This document shows, piece by piece, positions 42,663 through 64,000 of a DNA stretch of 64,000 nt. The stretch is from Gordionus sp. m RMFG-2023. Its lineage: Eukaryota; Nematomorpha; Gordioida; Chordodea; Parachordodidae. Numbering within the stretch: the first letter of the stretch is position 1; each line of letters begins with the position of its first letter. Location: the NCBI RefSeq assembly GCF_954871325.1, contig NC_088775.1:83863561-83927560 (forward strand), read 5' to 3'. The position numbers and the translations under genes were made by a program. Below the pieces are notes generated by a model. That model saw nothing but the letters and a program-made list of their open reading frames with translations. It was not told where the DNA came from and made no database searches.

Positions 42663-44353
42663 TCTGTGAAAAACATACCTATGAAATACAACATCTGAAA
42701 GTAGATTGAATGATTTGGATCTTTTGAATATTCAAAGGCATTTAACGCCAAGCAAGGATAGATAATTGAAAAATTAGCTCAAAACATACAAAATACAATT
42801 ATTCCTAAGAAACTTTTTGTGTATTAATTTATATTTCCAACATTTAAATTTTTTATACTTTATATATTTTAAAAGCTCAAAAAATTCAAATTTCAATTTT
42901 GGGTCATTTAAGTGATTCATATCGTGGGTTATATTCACTTTATATTTTATAATTCACATTTATTTTATAGTTTTTCAATGCCGGTTTATATATATAATTT
43001 TTTTAATTCACATTAGTTTAAAATTGTGTATTAGAAAAGTTATTAGAAAAGTTATTAATCCTAATAAATTTATGCTTAGTATTTTTAATTAACAATAATA
43101 TTTCTTAAAAAATTTTATTACCCCCCCCCCCCCCCCCATCCCCCCAGACCAAATTCCTGCGTACGCGCCTGCATGATAGATATGCACATATTAATCAAAA
43201 TAGCTAAGATGGAAGTAATGCATGAAGAAATACCTAGGATAACAGTTGAGCATTATAGCCTTGTGCGAATTAGATGGTGTAAATTTGCTTCAGCCTTGTG
43301 CAAATTGGATGGTGTAAATTTGCTTCCAAGTAAGATATATGATATCCCAAATGGATGGGCTTATGTATCATCCGAAGTATCTATCGAAACAAAGTGGTTT
43401 ACGAAAAGTACTTACGACTAGATTCATATATCCAGAAAAGTGGGGTTTGGGTGTATAATAAGCCAGATAGTCTTAAGACTAAGGCCTCTTCCTGCTCACT
43501 AGGATCATTTCTAAATGGTGCATCTACTGAAGATATATATTGTGGTTGGGGTGACTCTCAGATGTCCTGGGTGAGTGGTCTAGTTGGACAACTTTCTGAG
43601 AGTACCTGGATGGATAATCTTTATTCATAGGCTTCTTCTTCTTTGAGTAAGCCTTGGCCTTATGATCCACATTATTGGATGCCGAGTCCCAAAGCTGTAT
43701 TATATACATAATTGTGTGATTGTCCACTCCATTCAAGAATTTGTACTTTCTGAGTTCTTATTCACAGACATTATAATTTCTATGGAATATTTTCAGATCT
43801 CTCATACTATTTCCTATTATTATTTATATTTATAATAGGAAGAAAAATGGATTTAAGTCGAAAGTAGTTATCGTAAACTTAAACTACATATTATTAAGAA
43901 CACTTCGGGCGATAAATAAGTCCTGTCCATGTGGGGTTATTAAATAATCTTACTGTGGGAACAACATCCGATTGGCGCAAATGTTCATCAGTTATCCAAG
44001 ATATTTGCTCATGCTTTACCTCCGTCTTCGCTGTTTCAACTAATACATATATATCTATGGTCATATTGCTGACCCAAGTAGTAGATGGTGGAAAATAGTC
44101 CTTATTCACTTGCAGCTAATTAATACATCGATAGTAGCCACACTCTTGTTTAGTTTCGGGCAGATGACATATGAAACGATGCCATTATATGCATCAGCCC
44201 CTAGCCCTGGAAGTATATCGTATGGACTACAAGTATATCGTTTGGCACTTTAAGGCCCCTATCCTCCACCATGAAATTAAAAGTTGTAACTTGACATGCG
44301 AGGGTTACGATATATTTATAATTATTAAATAAAAATAAAAATGAGCTGTTGAT

Positions 44354-45162
44354 CACAATAATTTATATGTATATATATATATATATGCGAAAGATAATAT
44401 GTTATATTAAGTTAATCTAAAAGTAAAAAAGTATATGCATGTATTTTGCAACTATAAAACAAACTTAAGTATTATAATCGAATACATTAAGCAAATCATT
44501 AAAATAATACAATGTAATAATTTTATATTACTACAAAAACAAATTGCAAAATACATCCAAAATTGTTCAAAATAATTTTATTTTAGAAATTATTCCGGGC
44601 TGGTCCAAAAAAGGATCAAAAATAAAAATACTATGAAATTTGTTAAAATTACGTGAGAAAGTATTTTTTTTAAGGTTTTAAATTGCAGGATAATCTCGGT
44701 TGAATTACGTTTTATATCTTCTGTAAAAATGCATTTACCTCGATGGCAGTTTTGTTTATGGACAGTGGTTCGTATATATCTCGTTTTTTCTCACGTGGAC
44801 AATTTTCACGATCTAATGCTTCCTGAGTGGTCAGACTAATGCACAAAATAATCAGGCACGCAGAAAGTTATTTTTTTGACCTGGCGCGGATTTCAATTTT
44901 TTTCCCCAATTCGGTTATTTTATATTTTTTGGCTCTATTTTTGTAACTGCTTTCATACGGGAAGCTAATGAATTACTGTTGGTTGATGGGGAAGAATTAT
45001 ATTTTTTAAAAAAAGTTTTTGGGCCTGGCTTATGTTTTTAGATACCCCTGCAGGCTTCTATTAATTAAGATTGACTATCAAAATTCAATAAACATTGTTA
45101 AACCTGATTAATTCTTTTTCGATCGGGAGCCGGTATTTTTTTTACAGAATATAGGGACCTAA
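44354..45162. other. AT-rich spacer with a TA microsatellite
   Basis: A (TA) run with one G lies at about 44366-44388. No gene or element recognised. A GGGCCTGGCTTATG word near 45022 may be the last trace of a GGCCCG repeat. Confidence 0.45.
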
Positions 45163-45601
45163 CCCTGAATTCATAGTGAAGAGCGATTGCGATCACGATT
45201 TGATCGATCGCAGCGATTTTCATTCATTTTGCAAAGCGATTGTTAAAACAGGCACTGTTTACTGCGGATACGACTTTATATTAACTCAAAATCACATTTT
45301 TTTGTGGCTGATGATGCCTATCCTTTGAAGTCCTATATTTTAAAGCCTTCCTGAATTCATAGTGAAAAATTAGCGCGATTGCGATAGCGATTTAGACGCG
45401 ATAAATACAAAATACAGTAAATATCATATCGCATTCATAGTTATCGATCGCGCGATTTGAATCGCAAAAGCAAATCGCCGCGATTTTTTGAAAACACAAA
45501 TCATTTTGTATTTATCGCGAGATTTTGAAATAGTGCTTCGTTAAATACAGATTTTGGTGAATTTAGCTCAAAATTTTATTTAGCACTAAATTTAAAATAA
45601 A

Positions 45602-46446
45602 ATGAATTCAATGGCAACATTTTTCGAAGATACAATAACAAATAATAATCAAGTTAAAATTATGATTATTTAAATTTAATTTTTTTTTAGAAAATAGATA
45701 AATCTTTATTTATTCTTTCAGTTAAAGAGTATGAGTGCTTATATAATAAGCACCATCATTTGTATAAAAATGTTATTTATAAGAACAAGGTTTGGGGATT
45801 ATTAGCCCAAGAGTATAAAACTACTGGTAATAATTATGCATACATATTATATTTATAAATTTTTTTAGGAACATCTCTCAAATCTCTGGAAAAATTAGAG
45901 ATTGTATCATTAAAGAGAGACAAAAGATAGTAAAGTTGAAAAGTGGGTCAGCTGCAGACCATCATATCACCTGGCCTTTCTATCAGGATATGCTATTCCT
46001 GGTAGAAACCTTAACACCTAGGTCTCAAAAGTCCTCTTTTGATAAAGAGGACTCTAATTCTATAGAGGTTACTAATATTTTTAGTGAAATGATAGGAGAG
46101 ATAGATGAATGTAAAATATAGCATTTTAATTGAAAATATATTTATTATTTAGGTGATTTCATTGATACTGAAAATATATCAAATGATATAGTTATTCCTA
46201 AAGATTCTGTATCACTAAATCTTAATGATTCTGGTAATTAATATTATCTAAAAACTTATATTATTTAATTTAAGAATCTATACCCAGTGTTGCATCTAGT
46301 TCTTATTATAAAAATCCTAAGAGAAAGAATAATAATATGGGTAATTTATATTTTTTAATAACTTTTAAATAGATGAATATAGGGACATAATTAAATTAGA
46401 AAAAGAAAAATCATTAATAACATTGGAATTGCGACTTGTATCCTAG
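45602..46446 (+). CDS. MADF-domain (Myb/SANT-like) transposon protein, with micro-introns
   Basis: Best read as six exons: 45602-45652, 45691-45826, 45869-46110, 46153-46233, 46275-46340, 46373-46446, with introns of 38, 42, 42, 41 and 32 nt, all GT...AG and with matching phases. MADF landmarks: FILSVKEYECLYNKHHHLY, VWGLLAQEYKT, the SL..LW..LRD..+.ER block (shifted by a 2-nt loss near 45885 in this copy), KLKSGSAADHHITWPFYQDM and LFLVETL. The tail has a basic KNPKRKNNN stretch and a charged helix ending LELRLVS. MADF proteins bind DNA; in Harbinger elements a Myb/SANT-like partner guides the nuclease to the ends. This copy is frameshifted in exon 3; the introns are inferred from frame continuity only. 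Confidence 0.6.
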
Positions 46447-46487
46447 CACGAGATATCCGATAATTAAAGGCCTCTTGTTGAAGATAA

Positions 46488-47127
46488 TATTAATTACCAG
46501 AATCATTAAGATTTAGTGATACAGAATCTTTAGGAATAACTATATCATTTGATATATTTTCAGTATCAATGAAATCACCTAAATAATAAATATATTTTCA
46601 ATTAAAATGCTATATTTTACATTCATCTATCTCTCCTATCATTTCACTAAAAATATTAGTAACCTCTATAGAATTAGAGTCCTCTTTATCTAAAGAGGAC
46701 TTTTGAGATCTAGTGTTAAGGTTTCTACCAGGAATAGCATATCCTGATAGAAAGGCCAGGTGATATGATGGTCTGCAGCTGACCCACTTTTCAATTTAAC
46801 TAATTTTTGTCTCTCTTTTATGAAACAATCTCTCAAATTTTTCCAGAGAGATTTGAGAGATGTTACTAAAAATTTATAAATATAATATGTATGCATAATT
46901 ATTACCAGTCGTCTTATACTCTTCAGCTAATAATACCCAAACTTTGTTCTTGTAATTATTATTTTTATATAAATGATGGTGCTTATTATATAAGCACTCA
47001 TATTCTTTAACTGAAAGAATAAATAAAGATTTATCTATTTTCTAAAAAAAAATTAAATTTAAATAATCATAATTTTAACTTGATCCTTTGGTTTTATATC
47101 ATCAAAAAAGGTTGTCATTGAATTCAT
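46488..47127 (-). pseudogene. Second MADF copy, opposite strand, lacking the last exons
   Basis: On the minus strand it starts MNSMTTFFDDIKPKDQ, then KIDKSLFILSVKEYE, VWVLLAEEYKTTG, SLKSLWKNLRDCFIKERQKL and VKLKSGSAADHHITW. Exons 1-3 and the same short introns are kept and the 2-nt loss of copy 1 is absent, but a one-base loss after LVETLTL shifts the frame. Compared with copy 1, exon 1 differs in sequence while keeping the frame, which suggests that it descends from a separately coding relative. Exons 5-6 are missing because the palindrome centre lies there. Confidence 0.65.
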
Positions 47128-47356
47128 TTCAATTAATAAAAAATTAGCGCTAAATTTAAAATAGCTAAATAAAATTTTGAGCTATATTCACCAAAATCTG
47201 TATTTAACGAAGCACTATTTCAAAATCTCGCTATAAACACAAAATGATTTGTGTTTTGAAAAAATCGCGGCGAGTTGCTTTTGCGATTCAAATCGCGCGA
47301 TCGATAACTATGAATGCGATATGATATTTACTGTATTTTGTATTTATCGCGTCTAA

Positions 47357-47866
47357 ATCGCGATATTTTCAATTAAAATGCTATATTTTACATTCATCTA
47401 TCTCTCCTATCATTTCACTAAAAATATTAGTAACCTCTATAGAATTAGAGTCCTCTTTATCTAAAGAGGACTTTTGAGATCTAGTGTTAAGGTTTCTACC
47501 AGGAATAGCATATCCTGATAGAAAGGCCAGGTGATATGATGGTCTGCAGCTGACCCACTTTTCAATTTTACTATCTTTTGTCTCTCTTTAATGAAACAAT
47601 CTCTCAAATTTTTCCAAAGAGATTTGAGAGATGTTCCTAAAAAAATTTATAAATATAATATGTATGCATAATTATTACCAGTAGTTTTATACTCTTGGGC
47701 TAATAATCCCCAAACCTTGTTCTTATAAATAACATTTTTATACAAATGATGGTGCTTATTATATAAGCACTCATACTCTTTAACTGAAAGAATAAATAAA
47801 GATTTATCTATTTTCTAAAAAAAAATTAAATTTAAATAATCATAATTTTAACTTGATTATTATTTT
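47357..47866 (-). pseudogene. Third MADF copy, partial
   Basis: Minus-strand segment with exon 2 and exon 3 of the MADF gene and the intron between, joined at 47356 to a truncated terminal repeat of copy 2. It keeps SLKSLWKNLRDCFIKERQK and the same one-base loss as copy 2, so copies 2 and 3 are close relatives and probably arose by a local duplication. Confidence 0.65.
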
Positions 47867-48554
47867 TAAATTGGTAATTGTAAAAGGTAAATATAACTAT
47901 AATAATAAATATTCAATATTACAAAAAAAATACTGTATTTATGAAAATAATTAATATATATAATTACAATAAAATATAAGTAATTTTTACATAACGGAAT
48001 TTAAGAAAAATATATAATTTAACATTTCTAGAAATTTTAAGAAATTTAACAACCAACGACTTCATAATACAAAGTATAATAATGGGAATATAATTAGTGC
48101 AAATGATAATACGAGGAAGAGGGGGGGGTAATTTTAAATGATTTAGGGAAGAAGAAGAAAATCTAGATTAATCGGGCTCCTCGGGGAATGAACCTATGAA
48201 GCATGTGAAATTAGATTTTATAATCTGAATTCCTATGCGTTGACGTAAGTAGACGCCTTCTTTTGGGTCTCCTGATATCTTCGAAAAATGTTGCCATTGA
48301 ATTCATTTTATTTTAAATTTAGTGCTAAATAAAATTTTGAGCTAAATTCACCAAAATCTGTATTTAACGAAGCACTATTTCAAAATCTCGCGATAAATAC
48401 AAAATGATTTGTGTTTTCAAAAAATCGCGGCGATTTGCTTTTCGATTCAAATCGCGCGATCGATAACTATGAATGCGATATGATATTTACTGTATTTTGT
48501 ATTTATCGCGTCTAAATCGCAATCGCGCAATTTTTCACTATGAATTCAGGGTAA

Positions 48555-50626
48555 GTATTTTATGCCAGGGTAGATTCAAATGCTTGGCTAATGTTCTTCT
48601 TTGGGGTTTCTTCGGGTTTTCTTCGCTTTTGAACAGTTATTTTTTTTTCGTATTATTTGAAAGAAAGAAAGATATATGCTTAAAACTTTCAGTCTGCGAT
48701 AGCCTTTTTTGTTTTTTGAAATAATTAATATATACCCATACATAATATCAGTTAAACGAATGGGTGGATATTTTCTTTATTAAATTATTTTTTGTTAAGT
48801 TTCGCGAACTCTCATTAAAACAAAAAATCTTCAATATTGATTATTTGAAGATCATAAAAAAAATTTTGATTAAATTTTTCTCAATTTTGTTTAAAAAAAT
48901 CTTTCATGATTGACAAAAAAAGAATCGGATAGAGAAGTAAGCTGGTCAAATGTAATCTAATAAAATGCAAAAATTTCGATTTAAATCTTTTGCCTCATTT
49001 AAAAAATAACCTATTCATTACAACGATTAACCCTGCATTCGCAGTTTGCGTCAATTCAATACAAAAAACGCATCGATTATTTTTATAATTTGATTTTTTT
49101 CATATTATTTAAAATTTATAGTATATATTCGACATTATTCGTAAATATTCGAAACTATTCGTAAATATTCGAAACTATTCGTAAATGTTAAAACTTTTTC
49201 ATAAATATTTAAATTATTTGTAAATATTTAACATGTTTCTTACAGAATATTTTATTTTTTTAAACTTTATTTCTACATTTATAAATCACTTTTTTAATAG
49301 TCTAATTTTTCCATAATTTGAAAAATATTTTTAGCAAAAATATGAGATTTTTTTAAAGAAGAAAGATTTTTTGATCAAATTTTTACCTAAAATTTCCAAT
49401 ATGTTTGATAAAAAAAAATATTTTATGAGTAAACCTTTTATAATTTTCTTGGACAAGAAATCTTTCAGGATGAAATCACAAATTTAAAAAAAAATATTCA
49501 AAGATTCATTAAAATTTTTTTTAAAGAATTCAATTTTCGAATCGAATCAAATAATGTTTTTATTATTCGTACGAAACAAATAAGGAATTATTCGGTTCGT
49601 ACGAATACGAATAATGCAAATATTCGATTCGAAAATACGAAACGAATACGAATGATGAAAATATTCGATTCGATTCTTATTTTTGTAGGTATAATTATAT
49701 ATATCATTTCCTTCGTTATTTTGCCTTTTTTATCGTCATCCTTATTACATTCCTTAATTTTTAATTCGGGGGAAATTTAGAACAAAAAACTAATTTTGAT
49801 AACTAACAAATTTCTAAAAAATAAATATGACCGCACAATAAAAATACGATCTAAAAATAAATATCGAATATATTTGTTTTTGTAGGGAAGCCGCCCGATT
49901 TAATCAATTTTAACCAAAATAATATTACGCGAGCCTCGAGATATGGTTAATAGATGTTGGAACCTTTCTGCCATCGACATGCTCAGGCTTGCGTAATATT
50001 TTGTTGGGTAAAATATTGGGTTAGGCGTTTAAAATAATAAATTCAAACCGACTCGACTCCCCTTGTTTTTCAAATCAAAATAATTTCGGCCCCCTTTTTT
50101 TAAAAAATTTGGTCATAATTTTGTAGGTTTCAAAGGTCAGTCTGTCAAGCGGAGAATGGTCACCTATATTCTTTTTTTAAAGAAAAATGGCTAATCTGTC
50201 ACTCAATGCAAGACTATCAGAACTCTGTTAAATTATTTTTTAAATTTTCAATATAGTGATTTTATTTTCCTTGGGGTACCTTAGTTTTTATAAAATGATT
50301 TTCGTAACACATTGAATGAATGCTTAAAAATTTTATAAATGTAATAATAAGTAGTAATTGCAAACATTGTACTCTGGTTTAGAAAATAAATTACAATTTA
50401 AAAAAGCATTCATAAAAAAATGCGAGTTTTGAGTTTTTTTGTTTTGCTAAAAAAAAAGAAGCTCTTCGTCGCTTATCAATATTTGATGTAAAAAAATTGT
50501 GATAACCTCAATATCTAGTTTGCATTATATAATATTTATAATTATTTTAAATCGCGATTATAGTTTTGCAAGTTTTTTTAAAATATATTTATTTATTTTT
50601 TAAAAACATAATTTTATTTATTATAG
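48555..50626. other. DNA upstream of the first visible AGO exon
   Basis: This should contain the 5' part of the AGO gene, because the first visible exon begins inside a codon. No initiator exon was recognised. Repeats seen: a solo Harbinger-type end (TAACCCTGCATTCGCAG, near 49028), a 21-bp minisatellite (TTCGAAACTATTCGTAAATA, about 49129-49190), an AATCGAATATTCG-rich patch (49500-49690) and a TAGTGTTGTTAAAC-family relic (about 49895-50035). Confidence 0.5.
49129..49190. repeat. Minisatellite, 21-bp unit, three copies
   Basis: Units of TATTCGAAACTATTCGTAAA repeat about three times with a changed first and last unit. It sits near other TTCG-rich DNA at 49500-49690. Confidence 0.65.
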
Positions 50627-63260
<12,634 letters not shown>

Positions 63261-63368
63261 GTTAATAATGAAAATCGATTGTATTCTCTCAACTTTGAGT
63301 TTATAAATCTTATGTAATGGAAAGTACAAGTTCTATTTTTGACTTTAACTCAATTTTTAAGTATTTAA

Positions 63369-64000
63369 CCCTTTAAAGCTCGATTTTTTAAAATAAAACT
63401 AAAAAAATTTTTTTATTAAAAATCTTCATTTATATACACCAAGGATGTAAAATTTTTATTTCGACTTTTATTTCATAGTATACAGGTAAAAAAAAATCAT
63501 GATACAATTTGGCATCATTGAGCGAAATGCATGTATAAAAAAATATTTATTATGAAAAATTTTTTAAAATTTATTTCCTAGTTATAGCATAAATTTTTTC
63601 ACACATAGTCTTTGAATATGCGATAAAACATAATTTACACCTTTTTCGAGTCTTAGAAGCTTCTGGCCAATGCCCTAAATTATCATATCTAACGTCAGTT
63701 ATTTTCTGAGGTAACTTAGATCCTTTTTGTATTTTAGGAGTTTCATTTGATGGTCTCCCTATTTTTCTTTTACTAATTTTACCTGCCAATTAACAAGGCA
63801 GGAACTATTTGAGATTTAATTGTTATACATTTTATAAAAGATTTTTCATTTTTTTGAAGTAATGTCTTCGATACAATAACCATGCATTCACAATGCAGGT
63901 ATCCATCAAATGAAATATTATTCGAAGTAATATGGTGTTGGAATATTATTTGGGGGATTAGAATTTTTTTTAGAAAATGTTGTACCAAATGATTCAATAT
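63369..64000 (-). mobile_element. piggyBac transposon, left end in an AGO intron, runs off the window
   Basis: The left end CCCTTTAAAGCTCG begins at 63369 directly after TTAA (63365-63368), the piggyBac target. Transposase runs on the minus strand from beyond the right edge. The C-terminal part at 63789-63571 reads KRKIGRPSNETP, then VRYDNLGHWPE, RCKLCFIAYSKTMCEK. DVRYD..GHWP followed by a Cys-rich finger is the end of PGBD4-type transposases. The finger is cut short (CEKIYAITRK and stop), and the frame breaks at about 63785. Confidence 0.82.
63571..63789 (-). pseudogene. piggyBac transposase C-terminal region
   Basis: A 72-codon frame holds the basic GKISKRKIGRPSNETPKIQK linker, the conserved DVRYDNLGHWPE and the first cysteines of the C-terminal zinc ribbon (CKLC, then MCEK). 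The last cysteines of the ribbon are missing because of an early stop. Upstream coding (63997-63779) is in a different frame and less clear. A DNA transposase of this class cuts and pastes at TTAA sites. Confidence 0.75.

Larger units (their letters stand above)
41293..43171 (+). mobile_element. hAT transposon copy B (non-autonomous)
   Basis: The 1879-bp element is flanked by a perfect 8-bp duplication, CATGATAG, at 41285-41292 and 43172-43179. Ends are CATTGGCGTACGCAGC and, in reverse, CAGGCGCGTACGCAGG, with a G run inside the left end and a 17-base C run (43121-43137) inside the right. It is the same family as 7293-9041 over its whole length. Transposase remains: RQNISIGSVEEYYKTNVPSP near 42015-42085 and SRLNDLDLLNIQRHLTPSKD near 42702-42760. 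The catalytic middle is missing and several stops and frameshifts are present. Confidence 0.92.
41018..44353. mobile_element. Long fold-back element, possibly Merlin-like, carrying hAT copy B
   Basis: Left arm (about 41018-41292 continuing at 43172-43420) and right arm (about 43890-44353) are inverted copies. Shared words in order: CAACAACTCAT or CAACAGCTCAT, CCATGCATGCC or CTCGCATGTC, TTAGCTGCAAGTGA(G/A)TAAGGA, and a coding-like stretch: MEVMHEEIPRITVEH in one arm, TEVKHEQISWITDEH in the other. The loop (about 43430-43880) holds a frame with LGSFLNGAS and LSESTWMDNLYS, faintly like the GSFF......LSERT.VDWYNF part of Merlin/ISXO2 transposases. That family call is weak. The fold-back form is clear. 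Confidence 0.55.
45163..48551 (+). mobile_element. PIF/Harbinger-like fold-back element encoding a MADF protein
   Basis: The 3389-bp element starts CCCTGAATTCATAGTGA and ends with its inverse, flanked by TAA on both sides (45160-45162, 48552-48554), as PIF/Harbinger elements are. A second terminus (CCTGAATTCATAGTGA) starts at about 45349 and heads a 270-bp inverted repeat rich in GCGATTTAGACGCG, TCGATCGCGCGAT and AATCGCCGCGATTTTT that returns at 48296-48551. Inside are three copies of a MADF-encoding segment: one on + (45602-46446), two on - (46488-47127, 47357-47866). Arms 45349-46246 and 46488-47355 pair around a loop of about 240 nt. No DDE nuclease frame is present, so it is non-autonomous. 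The stretch 47875-48284 has no counterpart in the left arm. Confidence 0.75.

Overview
This is AT-rich nuclear DNA of an animal, probably an invertebrate. Two spliced host genes lie on the + strand: a SCAMP (secretory carrier membrane protein) gene, complete at positions 10151-24030, and an Argonaute gene of the animal AGO1/2 type, from 50627 past the right edge. Typical GT/AG introns, an animal-style AGO with PAZ, MID and PIWI domains, and hAT, PIF/Harbinger, piggyBac, non-LTR and Ty3/gypsy elements support this. The species cannot be named from the sequence. Introns range from 45 nt (SCAMP intron 1) to over 5 kb (SCAMP intron 4), and a transposon gene at 45602-46446 reads best with introns of only 32-42 nt.

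Layout. 1-10150: a hAT end, a 3.1-kb fold-back hAT (127-3275), a Ty3/gypsy integrase fossil (6130-7140), a hAT with a perfect 8-bp target duplication (7293-9041), and a 40-codon minus-strand ORF (9460-9582) divergent from SCAMP. 10151-24030: SCAMP, nine coding exons, with introns full of MITEs and an RTE-like LINE. 24031-50626: no host gene recognised. It holds MITEs, a Ty3/gypsy fossil, a second fold-back hAT (about 29155-31505), two convergent non-LTR fragments, a 270-bp satellite array, a long fold-back element carrying a second hAT copy, and a Harbinger-like fold-back element that encodes a MADF-domain protein (45163-48551). 50627-63260: seventeen AGO exons, with a BED-hAT fold-back, nested MITEs and a hAT remnant in introns. 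A piggyBac element starts at 63369 and leaves the window.

SCAMP acts in vesicle membrane traffic and AGO in small-RNA silencing. They share a strand but nothing shows shared regulation. The most striking pattern is that transposons from several superfamilies have the same fold-back form: two diverged inverted arms of about 0.4-0.9 kb around a loop holding the rest of the coding region. One lies in the sense-transcribed third-longest-or-longer class of AGO introns (intron 56527-59654), so the AGO pre-mRNA should fold into a long hairpin there. All coordinates of arms and ends without target duplications are estimates made by eye.
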